Shown here: piece after piece, positions 44,414-55,764 of the stretch
How the letters are laid out: every line of letters starts with the position of its first letter
Numbering within the stretch: the first letter of the stretch is position 1
Assembly (NCBI GenBank): GCA_008973525.1
Contig: WACJ01000300.1
Span: 124,001-188,000, forward strand
Source: Stenopsyche tienmushanensis
Taxonomy: Eukaryota; Arthropoda; Insecta; Trichoptera; Stenopsychidae
DNA length: 64,000 nucleotides
Direction of reading: 5' to 3'
The notes under the pieces: model-generated
Databases searched by the model: none
What the model was told of the DNA's origin: nothing
Seen by the model: the letters and a program-made list of their open reading frames with translations, nothing else
Made by a program: the position numbers and the translations under genes

Positions 44414-46087
44414 AGCGCCCTTGCTTTATGATGATTTATGAAAGGATATGCCATCCTTTCATAAATCCTAGTTGTTTTGTTTGTTGACTAACTGATGGAT
44501 GGTTAATAAGTTCGTAAGGATCCTAATTATGTGCTTTAATCTTATGGGCTTCCAAGTGAACTGTATTTTTTTTTAAATTTTAAAAACAAGTATAACTTTT
44601 TTGTGCACTATTTTGGATTGTATATGTTTTATGTCTTCATCTTTCCAAGTATTTTCGGGAAAATATTTGGACTTTGATTGTTGAAAGCATTAATGTTACG
44701 TTTCAAAAGTTTTAAAAAATAAGCAACTCAATTTTCAATGCAAATATCCTTTTCAGAGCTTGTAAATGATGTAAAAATACGGAAATTCAAATACAATAAT
44801 ATTGATTTGTCGAATCCTATGCTATTAAATCATGTTGTAGATAATAAATTCTACCTGTGAAAAAGATCTATTTAATAAAATATTATTTTCCTACTATTTG
44901 AAAATATGAATATTTTTATTGGTGATGTTCTAAAGCAACTTTCATCGGTGAAAAAAAAAGGTAAGTCTTTTGAGATTCTCGCCAACGTAATAAATAAGAC
45001 CCTCTACAGGAGGCAATGGCATTCCACTTGGAACCCCCTAATATTAATCATTCTTCTTAAGTAATAAGTTAAATAACATTTACAATGGTGATTATTATGC
45101 AATAATATTATTTAAGTTAAAAAATCTATTCCGGATTTTTTTTACATGTAACGGTAGCTTTGAATGGTATTACATACTACAGTCTAAAATGATGTACCTT
45201 TTTAATGACATAAGTTCTATAATGGGCATTCTATCGAAAAATATGACAAAACATCTATGTAATTAACATAACAGTAACCATTTAGTAAACGCTTCCTTGG
45301 TGTTTTATTTATTTTAAGCGACTCGGCGTCTGTAGTAAATCTCCGATTTCAATCTTTCAACTTCGCCGATGTTATTTAGTGACTTTGGATATTAAAAAAA
45401 CGATTCCTCAGTAATAAACCAACAATTAAAAGGCAATAAATTTTAACTGGAAATCCACTAGAATAAATTATCTGAGGATGCTTATCTGATATTTTTCAAT
45501 CGGAATGCAACTGCACATGATGTTAGCGAACAGTTTATAACTAGCGTTTGACATTTTTATAATTCATTTGTATTTCAAACTACAATACGATTTCCAAAAA
45601 ATATCCTATACTACATCATAGTGATGTGATGAAATATCTCATAAAATTGATATATAGTGTATGTAAAATGTGTGTATGTGGTGATACACAAAGACTACAT
45701 AAGTTTAAGAACCGCTGGTGTAAAACATTTCCAAGAATTTATAGCAAAATGAATGTTCAAATTAAATTATTTATTACTCTGACTAATTAAACAATTATCC
45801 AACGGTAAGCGTTATAAAACGAATGATTTGTGTAGTCGGTGCAACGTCACTATTCTAGTATTACTTGAACTATAAACATAAATAAACTACATAAAGATTT
45901 GGAAGACTAGAAATATGATTTTTCCCAATCGATCGTTTCGATTCAGATCTACCCTGATTTTCTGGCTTTTAAAATGTAAATAATATAAGGTGTTTAATAT
46001 ATGTACAGGGAAAATTTCCAACAAAAATTAAAAGTAGAACTTGAACCGAAACTGAACCGATTCGAAAAAATCTTTTGACAACAGTTC
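44414..46087. other. Intron, unrecognised
   Basis: AT-rich sequence. Only a 27-base hAT end near 45.7 kb and, at 46010-46087, the start of a CAGGACTT-family copy (GAACCGAAACTGAACCGATT) stand out. Confidence 0.4.
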
Positions 46088-46095
46088 ATTACACT

Positions 46096-46834
46096 TAGGG
46101 GTCCCAATCGAATATTCGAATATTCGATATTCGAATATTTGTAAAATTAATCGAATATTATTCGTTATATATTTTTTAAGAAAATTGCTCGATGTTCTTC
46201 TGCCAATCGAAATAGCAACAAAGAAATGCAAAAAAAAACCAAGTTTATTGAAATTATTTTATTGAATTTGTGTAAAGTTTATAAAAAAACTATTCAAAAA
46301 TATCGATCATGCCAAAAAAAGGGTGATATTTTAGATACTGTCGATAAAACCAAACTCAATGACAACTGAGAGGGGTTTTTCAACAGCAGGCTCAATAAAA
46401 ATGAAATTACGGCCAAGCTTAAAATTAGAACGTTCAATGCACTTTTTTTAAAAAATATGTATTGTTGAAAAGTAAATAAAATTCTGATCCTTTTGATTTC
46501 GTTGAAACCAAAAACATCAAAATTTCACTTGATTTCTAGCCTTTGTCTATGAAAAAACGCGTTGCGCAACAGAAGATGATACTTCTCGCCCTCTTTGTGT
46601 GATGGGATCAAGAACCTTCCTTCCTGAGGGAATAAATTTATTTCTAATGAAGGGAACTTTATAGAAAAATAAGATGCTCCATTTATATTTTTATATAATA
46701 ACACCAATGAAAAATTCCGGGTTATATTTGAATCACCCTCGTCTGCATCTATAAAATATTCGAATATTCGAATATTTTACCAATTTCACATTCGATATTC
46801 GAATAATTGATTTTACGAATATTTGGGACCCCTA
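46096..46834 (-). mobile_element. hAT miniature element (TAGGGGTCCC) with a mariner piece, copy 1
   Basis: It begins TAGGGGTCCCAATCGAATAT and ends ATATTTGGGACCCCTA, inverted, with a perfect 8-bp duplication ATTACACT (46088-46095 and 46835-46842). Subterminal ATATTCGAATATTCGA repeats flank a middle that holds a mariner 5' segment (minus strand GAGGGTGATTCAAATATAAC...). It is inserted in a CAGGACTT-family hAT copy. A 60-codon frame (46525-46707) is shared with copy 2 but belongs to the captured mariner piece. Confidence 0.88.
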
Positions 46835-46842
46835 ATTACACT

Positions 46843-47090
46843 TCATACGCGAAAGAGGGTTTGGTTGGTTTTTGCATTGACAAAATATATGATCATCATC
46901 ATTTTTATGCAGAATTTATTTATATTCATCTGATAATACTATAATATGTAACACTTTGTTTATCCTATTAATCCTATATTATTATCCTATTGAGTCATTA
47001 TTATGTATTTTATTTAGGTCACATATTCCTATATATTTGTTAATGTACCCAGATTGGGACTCCCAGATTTCGGTTTGTTTCCTAGTACAC
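46843..47090. repeat. Right part of a CAGGACTT-family copy
   Basis: This continues the copy interrupted by the hAT at 46096: TTCATACGCGAAAGAGGG, then TTTTTATGCAGAATTTATT, then TTTAGGTCACATATTCCTAT, the same order as at 37.7 kb. Confidence 0.5.
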
Positions 47091-47523
47091 TTAAACCTTT
47101 TTTTGTGCGGTAGATGCGTTCCGCGAAAAATCGCACAAAAAAGCTATAACTTACATAGAAAAAGTGAAGATGCTTTTTTTTGCGTTCCATGGATTTTAAA
47201 AACGCATAACTCTAAAACAAATATTTACACATATTTTTTATACAACAAAATTGCATAAAAAAAGTTAATAAAAAATAAGAAAACAATAAGGCAAATAAAA
47301 AATAACATTTTTGGTAACATTTAAAGGACGTCTTAAAAGGACGACGTTTTCGCAATAATTTTGTATATATTTTGCAGCCTCACAAGTAAAAAAGATAACT
47401 TTAAAAAGCAAAAAGGTATTTAATTGACTCAAACGTCAATGAGTTTTCGATAAGACTTGGCTGTTCATGGTCGTCAGCAGAGGTTTGTGAAATGTGACAA
47501 GGATATTGAGTGCATGTCAAAAT

Positions 47524-47650
47524 TATGACTTCTCCAGAGCGGCGAAGAATAATGTGTTTTTACTGTCCAGAAATGACAGCCGCTTAAAATGAATCGGCAC
47601 ATAAAATTGCATTGTTCGGATACATACCTGTTACTACTCTTCAACTTATC
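47524..47650 (+). pseudogene. Fragment with a C2H2-like zinc finger
   Basis: A plus-strand frame from the ATG at 47527 reads MTSPERRRIMCFYCPEMTAA and stops. One frame over, it continues KMNRHIKLHCSD. Joined by sense only, the pattern is C-x2-C with H-x3-H at about the right spacing for a C2H2/BED-type finger. A one- or two-base shift separates the pieces. It could belong to a transposon protein or a decayed host gene. Surroundings are AT-rich with no other exon. Confidence 0.35.
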
Positions 47651-47964
47651 CTATAGTATGTTAATGGGAATTTATGGTAACATCTTAATTTATATTTCAT
47701 TATCTTAAAAAATATTAAATAATAACTATACTTAAATCCAGATCAATAAAAAAAACATAGTAAGTAAGTCGACTAATTGTTAGTTTGGATATGTGTAATT
47801 TTTATTTAATTTCTGGTATTATGTACTTACATGTATTTTTATTATAACGGAGATTATATCAGTTTCATATTAGAAATTAGATCGCTTCTATATCGGAAAA
47901 CAATCACATTAATTGCATTTTAAATGCCTCGTTGCTTGACCTGCCTGTTAAAATTCAAAGCTAT

Positions 47965-48110
47965 CACTAAACCAGTAGGTCGCCTATTTTATTATATATT
48001 ACACAAAAACAGCTTCATATTTTAGCTAACAATTTTCGTTAATAAATAGCAAAAAGGAAATGCATAAAATCAGCTTTTCCTAAGGTCTATGAAGTGTCAC
48101 TTTTATCGAG
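47965..48110. repeat. Repeat family D copy
   Basis: CCAGTAGGTCGCCTATTTTA, TTATATATTACACAAAAACA, AATGCATAAAATCAGCTTTT and CCTAAGGTCTATGAAGTGTC in the order seen at 42.7 kb and, in part, 11.3 kb. Confidence 0.5.
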
Positions 48111-49989
48111 CGAAAGTCTTAATCTTTTTTAATAAATCTCATTGAAATTATTCGTGTAATTATCAATTTAATCAACGTTTTTGTCAATTTGAAGAGTATT
48201 GGTATTATAAAATCGGTAAACTTAGTATCAAGCATTCCGATCGAAGTCAAGTTATATAATTTTCTTTTATGGAGATTTTTATCGAAGTCTGCCATACATA
48301 TCCGCCAAAAAGTCGTGTAATTTACGGATGCATTGTACTCACTACACGAAATGCAAAAATGTATTATGTGTGCATTCTGTTAGAATTTTCGGTCTTACTT
48401 GTTTTGAAGGTCGTTCAGTATCCTTCGCGAGACGGAAACCGGTTTAAGCTCAAAGTTATGTATTTATAACATACCAACGCTGTTGATTTATTATGAAACA
48501 ACAAGAGGCATTTCGTTTGAAGGAATATATTATAAAAATAGCCGAGTGCACTGTTGGCGCCCGCCCCCCGCCGGTTTGCAGCCGCTGCACTGCATATTTG
48601 CATTGCTGATCTTTTACATAACACTTTCAGTGTGCATTCAAATCATGGCTAATCACGACGTGGCCACACTGCTTCAATAGCTTCATGACCTGAAAGACTT
48701 TTTTTTGTTTCTGCCATATTATAGGAGCAATGTACTTTCCGCAAAGGGAGCCGAAGCGCTTCACCACCGACATCAAAATATAAATACATCGATCTCTTTG
48801 CTTAGAATCAAGTATATTAAATTATTATTTATTATTGAAATAAGATTATATAATTAACTAGAACATATCCAAAATCCTAATTAATACATCTGTCGTTTGT
48901 CCGTAAGAACATTTGAAAATAATATATTTGAAATATGAATCCAAATTAGACTAGCACGCTCTATCTCAGCTATTCGTATTAACCTCGCTCAGCTGCTAAT
49001 ATTTTGCAATCATTGAAACATTACCATGACTTTTAGTACTCACCGTTTTAAGTAACACTAATGTCTCAATAATATGAGTGAATAGGGGGACGACCAAAGT
49101 GCCCAAATTTAAAACATTCAAATAATTCAGTAATCAATAACAAAACACAATTTATCACTATTATCAATCCAATGGAATCTGTTAACTTCCTCTGGTATCA
49201 TTCCATGATGGCTTCGTCCATCTTTTATCCATCTCATGATTATTTATCTTGTTTGTCCACGTGTTCTTATAAAGATTACGCCTGTTTCTTCCCGGTATGC
49301 AATAATATGTAACCATTTGAGAAGCTCTGATCGTCTGTCATATGTTAGAGCTCCTTCGTAAAATTCTTCGCGCTTCGTAACATACTTCAACGCTGGCAGA
49401 GCATATTGACCAAACATTTTCCTCATGAGACAAAGAAAAATATGTGTTAACAGTATTGCTTTAAAGCTTGTGGAGTCATACTTAATTTTATCATTAATTA
49501 TATATATGTATATTATGCAGTCGTTTGTAAATGTCTACAAAAAACTTTTATGCAAATTTTGAGCTTAGTTGCTTTCTATATTGAATGCTTTGTTGCGTGG
49601 ACTAAAATACTCTGGCGTTTGAGTCCTTCTTTTCGAAAAAAAAAATAGATCTGCCGTTCATCGGCGTCGGGATTATCAAAGTGATCAAGTGACTCCCCGG
49701 TACGGCCTCCGCGGCTGAATAAGGCCGACCATTGCAGCGGCGAAGGCAACAAAATGGAGCTTGGGAAATAAGCCCGGATCCCGACACGTTACATATTTTT
49801 AATTAAATAAATGTTTGTCTTGTTGATTGAGCAATTAAAATAGTTCACTTATAGAATTCAATATTTCATTTTGCATATGTTTTTGATTTTTTTCGAAGTG
49901 AAACTTGTATATGTGCAGTAGGGCAAATTGGGTTGAGTGTCATGAAAAGTGAAACTCTAATCGACAGAAAATCATAGACAAGTTACGCA
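48111..49989. other. Intron with two small GC-rich blocks
   Basis: 48540-48600 (GGCGCCCGCCCCCCGCCGG) and 49640-49790 (CGGCGTCGGGATTATC, CCGGTACGGCCTCCGCGGC) stand out in base composition. The second reads on the minus strand from TGTAACGTGTCGGGATCCGG and could be an LTR or SINE scrap. I could not match either, and no reading frame supports a gene. Confidence 0.3.
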
Positions 49990-50434
49990 AATGCGTCTCA
50001 CCACTTATTCTATCTTTCTGAATTACCATTTTTGGAGTCACTTTCTTTAGTGTTTTGTTCATCTTTATTGGAATAATCTAAATTTTCTTCTGTTTCTGTT
50101 TGATAAGTTTTCTGGTACAATGTTTCAATTACAGCTAGATGCATAGCAAGTTCAATGACAACAGGACGATTTCTGAAAAAGTTTTCCTCTTCACAAAATG
50201 TATTATTGGTGGTTGGAATATTTTAATTCTTTTCGCAGTATTTGAACATTCCGCATCGGTGATGTCTTCTTTCTTTTTATTAAAAAGAAAAAAAAATCGA
50301 TGTACCCTTTCAAGATGTCTCGCTAGTTCAGTTGTGTTTGACCTTTGCATGTGCATTGGGCTATCTCCTTTTTTGTAGTTTTTTTTGTAATGTTTCCATA
50401 CTTTCGATTGACTTTTTTCCATTATGGACAACAA
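49990..50434 (-). pseudogene. hAT transposase N-terminal fragment with a BED finger
   Basis: The minus-strand frame reads MEKSQSKVWKHYKKNYKKGD from the Met at about 50422, then MHMQRSNTTELARHLERVHR. SKVWKHY and the T.L.RHL...H spacing are typical of the BED zinc finger that begins hAT-family transposases and ZBED proteins. The first expected Cys pair is not intact (PMHMQ), so the finger is damaged. Downstream, KIFQPPI..FVKRKTFSE resembles the linker after BED fingers. The catalytic region is absent. It lies 290 bp from the hAT miniature element at 50721, but a direct relation is not shown. Confidence 0.6.
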
Positions 50435-50720
50435 TAATGATAAAATATTTATAACAAAACGATACTACTTTTTTAATACGAGATATATAAAATAAATTAT
50501 AATAACCATTGAAAATTTTACTTGAAATTTTTATATTAAAATCCGTTAGCTACTCGTTAGAGAACAGACACAAGAGCAGCACGAACTAGCTCCAAATTAG
50601 AAGAAAATATGATATTGTTTTTACAAAACATTGATCTTTCACTTACTCCTATTTTTTTCTACGAATCAATCAGTCCCAGCTGTTGCTATTACCTAGAAAC
50701 ACTTGGAGCAACCATCCGTT

Positions 50721-51487
50721 TAGGGGTCCCAAATATTCGTAAAATCAATTATTCGAATATCGAATGTGAAATTGGTAAAATATTCGAGTATTCGAATATT
50801 TTATATATGTAGACGAGGGTGATTCAAATATAACCCGGAATTTTTCATTAGTGTTATTATATAAAAATATAAATGGAGCATCTTATTTTTCTATAAAGTT
50901 CCCTTCATTAGAAATAAATTTATTCCCTCAGGAAGGAAGGTTCTTGATCCCATCACACAAAGAGGGCGAGAAGTATCATCTTCTGTTGCGCAACACAACG
51001 TTTTCTCGTAGACAAAGGCTAGAAATCAAGTGAAATTTTGAGGTTTTTGGTTTCAACGAAATCAAAAGGATCAGAATTTTATTTACTTTTCAGCAATACA
51101 TATTTTTTAAAAAAAGTGCATTGAACGTTCTACTTTTAAGCTTGGCCGTAATTTCATTTTTATTGAGCCTGCTGTTGAAAAACCCCTCTCAGTTGTCATT
51201 GAGTTTGGTTTTATCGACAGTATCTAAAACATCACCCTTTTTTTTGGCATGATCGATATTTTTGAATAGTTTTTTAATAAACTTTACACAAATTCAATAA
51301 AATAATTTTAATAAACTTGGCACTTTTTTGCATTTCTTTGTTGCTATTTCGATTGGAAGAAGAACATCCAGCAATTTTCTTAAAAAATATATAACGAATA
51401 ATATTCGATTAATTTTACAAATATTCGAATATACGAATATTGAAAAAATGGGCAAATATATTCGAATATCGAATATTCGATCCCCTA
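50721..51487 (+). mobile_element. hAT miniature element (TAGGGGTCCC) with a mariner piece, copy 2
   Basis: It begins TAGGGGTCCCAAATATTCGT and ends ATATTCGATCCCCTA, with a perfect 8-bp duplication CATCCGTT (50713-50720 and 51488-51495). It is the reverse of the copy at 46096. The captured piece is read here in frame 2 as TQRFLVDKG.KSSEILRF, resembling the mariner N-terminal QR..I.FL..EG.K..EI fragment at 62.7 kb. The captured segment starts with GAGGGTGATTCAAATATAAC. Confidence 0.9.
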
Positions 51488-51724
51488 CATCCGTTCCATT
51501 GGGTATTTTTTTTGCCTTGTGTCCTGTTATACCTGCTTTCATTTAATACATTTTGACGAATTTCAAATGGTTTCGGGGCTTAAAAATGTATTTTCATTAT
51601 TAAAATGTACAATATATTAGATACAATTTAAATCACAAAATCTCGATTTGAGGGACTTTTTCGTTGAAAGTCCCGGGACGTCTCGACACAGAAACCCCAA
51701 TGTGGAGTCTATATGTAGCATTAA

Positions 51725-52060
51725 CCTTTTGAGGAGTTCTGTCGCGTATTTGCGATCAAATTCCGATGATTTAAAAAAAGCATTCTTGCACGTTGAGCTC
51801 GGAGAGAGATCGTACATCGTTCGATTGTATAGATTGATAGCCCAAATAATTCGACTAAATAATAACCCAAATGAATCGATTTCAAGTGTATTGTTTATGT
51901 TTACGCGAAGAAATTAACGAATATTGTGTGCTATCGACAGTGATTATTTATTTATATACAAGCTTCATTCACGCTGCGCGGTCCTGACAGATAAGTGGCG
52001 GATATACGAATACAGCATCCTAAGTTTACGATGATTTAAAATTAGCTCACTACCCAAAGG
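51725..52060 (+). mobile_element. TTAA-type miniature element, family A (complete)
   Basis: Perfect TTAA lies at 51721-51724 and 52061-52064. The 336-bp element starts CCTTTTGAGGAGTT and ends CTCACTACCCAAAGGG, an inverted pair. It contains TCGTACATCGTTCGATTGTA, ATGAATCGATTTCAAGTGTA and TGCTATCGACAGTG. It is the cleanest family A copy and serves as the reference for the nested copy at 2144. Confidence 0.8.
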
Positions 52061-52065
52061 GTTAA

Positions 52066-53440
52066 GCAATTATTTTATAATATATTACATAAACAAAGCT
52101 TCAATTTTGTTTTTATCAAAGCGTTATTCTGGATGGAAAACGACAAAAAACACACATTGTTTCATTATAATTCCATTTGTGGTAATTTGGCTATAAAAAT
52201 ATAAGCAGGTTATATTTATTGGAGTAAGGCCATTTATATTATTATCAGAATTAAGCGAAACAGATTAAATTATAACTATGTTAATAAGATATTTTGATTA
52301 TTATTAAAAACTAAAGGTCTATTAAAATCACATTAAAATATTTTGTTGTATTATATTTTAAGTATCTTTCAATTATCTTAAATTTTGAGTTCATCGAACA
52401 CAATATAATAGCAGTTTTGAACATACAGCAAAAAAGGGTGACAGATATTACGCAGAAGGAGTGTATGGAATGTCTGGAATCGTGATCAGATGATGATATA
52501 TGATATCATCGGCTGAAATAGTGATGAGCTGAATAGATCAACAATCTTTGGCTACTTATGATTGATTTTTCCAAGAAGCTTTTGTAATAATACTCTTTTA
52601 ATGAAGCTCGCATTATAGCGTGAGGTTTGCAGCCTCACCTTGCAATGAGATCTCCAATGTTCTATGTCGGAATTCTTTATATAATATGATTTATTATTAT
52701 TTTTTTCTTCATTGAACATCGAAATTTTTTTTTGTCGATTCAATGATATTTTTGAGATACACAATCGTTTTGTGAATGTATTTTTATATGATTCAAATGA
52801 ATGTTCATGCGCAATTAATCGGTCCCATTTGAGTAATATCGATCCCGTAAATAAGCTGTAATACATATTCAAACATGTTTAACCCACTGGCTTCTAACAT
52901 GTTAATATATTTAAATGAATTAATTGATAAATTAGAAAAAAATCGAAGACATAAGGATAAAACAATATAGATTTAGCTCAAACTAAAATGATAAAAATTT
53001 TCTCAATATCTAAACATTTATGATGTCAAAGGTTGTTGATGAGAACTTCTTTGAAATTTAATCATTTTTTAATTATCTACGAAGCACTCTGTACGATCAG
53101 CTGGTCATTAAAATTTTCTTTACGATATTCAATTCACGGTATACTAATTAAATTTTAATTATTTTCAAGCACGCGATGTCAAAAGTTATGTTATTTGTTG
53201 TGATTTTAAAGGACGGTATAGTATTATAACGACATCATTATTGAATAATTTCTTAAGATAAATCGTTGTTTTCTTTAATTATCAAAAACGTTCTTCCAAG
53301 CTTAATCAAACTTCTTATAATGTCTTTAAAAATAAATTTAAATACGAAATTATTCTAGTCTACTAAATTAGGTATATAATTTTGTATAAAAATAACCAAC
53401 GTAATAATAACAACTGGAGTTTTGAACTTAATCATTTTGG
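52066..53440. other. Intron, family D scrap then unrecognised
   Basis: TTTTATAATATATTACATAAACAAAGC at 52070 is the end of a family D repeat. Beyond it the sequence is AT-rich with no match or frame. Confidence 0.4.
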
Positions 53441-53444
53441 ACCC

Positions 53445-53782
53445 ACCGGTGAGTCGCTATGATTTTTGTAGAATAACAAATATTTTTAATGCCAAAAAAT
53501 GTTATGCTAGGGATATATATTGATGAATCCAAAAATGTCTTCACATTTTAACTGATCTTGTTGTTTTCTATTTTGGGATGTATTGATCAAATGTCTTGTA
53601 AACAACTATTCTTATTGATATATTGAGACAACCCTAAATAGACAATCAATTTTCGACGGCATATGCTGTAAATGTATATACTAGGATACAAAAGTCGCCT
53701 TTAGATAATAAAGCATATAAGTCAAACAAATTTGTACACAATTTTTAGTATCTCTAAAATCACTGGTAGTTGAAAGGTCATG
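53445..53782 (-). mobile_element. TTAA-type element, family B, reverse copy without insert
   Basis: On the minus strand it begins ACCTTTCAACTACCAGTGAT and ends CGACTCACCGGTGGGTCC. It shares GGGTTGTCTCAATATATCAA, AAAATGTGAAGACATTTTTG and the terminal region with 17780-18651. It lacks the pogo-like insert. The TTAA flanks are altered. Confidence 0.6.
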
Positions 53783-54214
53783 ATTATTAATTTCCTAATA
53801 CAACCGATATATCATCGAAGTTCCTAAACAAGACAGTCAGTGGCCGAAGCAACAGAAGATGTAATGTTGATGATATATTTTAATACAATTAAGTAACAAG
53901 ATGTATTTGGCGACTTACGTATTGCTTCATCTGAATTTATATGTTTTTATTATTTAAACCTGTTTTTCCCCACAACAGATTATGTTTCAATATCTAAATA
54001 AATCTCTATTGGAATTATCTTTCAAAACTTACGCAATATTTTGCAAGTCGATAAATGTTCAAATGATCAATATTATAAAAAAGTAATTTAAAAATTTCCC
54101 AAAAACGCGCCGGAACTTTTGGACTGATCTGATATTTATATTCCGTTATATAATTTGTTACATGATATGGATAATAATGGTTCGAAAATATCGCTTAATT
54201 TGTATTAAATTAAT

Positions 54215-54360
54215 GCCTAGATATTTTTGTTGAAAAGCATAGCTTTTTTCCTTTTTTAGCGGAAATGATTAGCTAAAATATGAAGTTGTGTTTGTGAAAT
54301 ATATAATAAAATAAGCAAACTACTGGTTTAATGGTTGCTTTATGCTATGTATACACACAG
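54215..54360. repeat. Repeat family D copy
   Basis: GAAGTTGTGTTTGTGAAATATATAATAAAATAAGCAAACTACTGGTTTAATGGTTGCTTTATG: the words GTTTGTG.AATATATAATAAAA and the CTACTGGTTTA.TGG motif match the copies at 23.45 and 42.8 kb. Confidence 0.5.
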
Positions 54361-54484
54361 TAGTGGGGAAAGCATTTTAAGTCGAACAAATATGTTTGTA
54401 AAGTGTAAAGTGTTTTTTTTTAAATTCGCAATTAAATATAGGTGTTCGGTAAAATAATTCTATTTTTTTTTCATAGTGATTTAA

Positions 54485-55031
54485 CCTGTATGGGAGTACT
54501 ATCGGAAATATCCGTTTTGACCTTCACTATTTAAAAAGAGCACTCTTGTGCATTGAAGCTCCGAGGCGGACAGAGACAGAGAGAACTTAGCGCAGTTCAG
54601 GAGACCGAGACGGAGAGCTTCTTCATATGCATCGCATGATTGTATAGATCGTTAAGCCCAAATTTATCGACTTATAATGATTTCGATTTCAAGTGTGTTA
54701 TTTGTTTACGCAAAGGAATGACCGAATATTGTGTGTTATCGAGAGCGTTTGTTTATTTAACTGCTTGCCGTTCTTCGCTGCGTGTTGAATGAGTCGTTGT
54801 TCAATTATCATTTCCTTCTAAAGGAGGAGCAAATGAATCGATTTTTTGTGCATTGTTTATGTAAAGAAATGACGTGGTCTTGTATTCACTATCAAGTGTT
54901 CATTTACAATTGACTCTGCCTCGAATTGAAGATTGTCTTACGCTGATTAGGAGCTGACAGAAAGTAATCGGTGTAAAGCGATTATGACAACAACGACTTC
55001 ATCGATTTTAAATTTGCTCACTAACGAAAAG
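54485..55031 (+). mobile_element. TTAA-type miniature element (family A relative, forward)
   Basis: TTAA is at 54481-54484. The right end is ACGAAAAG followed by ATTACG, a mutated GGTTAA. It contains ATTGTATAGATCGTTAAGCC, TCGATTTCAAGTGTG and TGTGTTATCGAGAGCG like family A, then a second half (GGAGGAGCAAATGAATCG onward) that is the reverse of 43911-44409. Confidence 0.65.
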
Positions 55032-55370
55032 ATTACGATATCAATACTACTGCGTAATACTAAAACATTATTATGCGTGGTTTTACTGTATTTATAATCA
55101 TATATCTTTTTAGTAACAGACGTCCATTACTACGCGTCCTTCTATGTTTAATATCGGGCAAAAAAAGTGAATGTTAGAAAATTCTTGCATTTTCTGCGTC
55201 CAAGAATTTATCCAGTCTCTAAAGGGTTAATAAAAGTTTCGATCTCAAGTTTTCTAAAAATACCCTAGGCAAGCTCGAGTGCTCGGTCTAACTATACGAT
55301 CAGATCTGATAATGACGCGGAGTACATGATACCTGTTATACTGCTGTCTTGACTTACATCAATCGCGGAC

Positions 55371-55379
55371 TATAAATAG
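55371..55379 (+). promoter_or_regulatory. Candidate TATA box
   Basis: TATAAATAG fits the metazoan TATA consensus exactly. A transcript would start about 30 bases on, near 55401-55410. The following 230 bases hold no TTAA or hAT termini, and GC content rises. In AT-rich DNA such a match is common, so it means little without the downstream exon. Confidence 0.3.
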
Positions 55380-55515
55380 CCATAAAACAGGAAACCGATC
55401 GTTTACAAGTGCGCTGTATATCAATTGCCATCGACTCGACAAGTACTTGAGCATAGAGATAACCAATTACAGAATTGACAGCCACGGTAGCTCATTGTGA
55501 AAGCAGCAGCAACGT

Positions 55516-55761
55516 GTGTGTGCTTCCCTAGTTTCCAGCGAAGAAGGTTCCGCTCGTGGAGACCGCGCTTCTTGCGAATCATTGCAAAGCCGCAAATTTG
55601 CCTCTCTGAACGAGGAAAAACGGGATAATAAGAATGTTGAGGTTGTTAATGATCGTCTCGAGATGGTCGATGATGCTGCAGAGCGTGGTCAGTGCATTGA
55701 ATTTCAGAGCACTTATGTGGGATTTAACTACCGGTTTTTTAATGAAAGTTTAAATCTTTAG
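55516..55761 (+). CDS. Candidate first exon of an unknown plus-strand gene
   Basis: A GC-richer block with an 82-codon open frame and no ATG (VCASLVSSEEGSARG...) follows the TATA candidate. A second frame starts at the ATG at 55634 with A at -3. It reads MLRLLMIVSRWSMMLQSVVS and could be a signal peptide, with 38 codons before a stop. A splice donor might lie near CTTAT/GTGGGA at about 55717. I know no homologue of either frame. It lies inside the 30-kb bestrophin intron on the opposite strand, so a nested gene or chance composition are both possible. Confidence 0.22.
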   Translation: MCASLVSSEEGSARGDRASCESLQSRKFASLNEEKRDNKNVEVVNDRLEMVDDAAERGQCIEFQSTYVGFNYRFFNESLNL

Positions 55762-55764
55762 AGT

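Noticed and set aside
46525..46707. 60-codon frame shared by two hAT elements as a real small gene
   Set aside because: It is explained by the captured mariner 5' segment being duplicated with the element; identity between copies is not evidence of coding.
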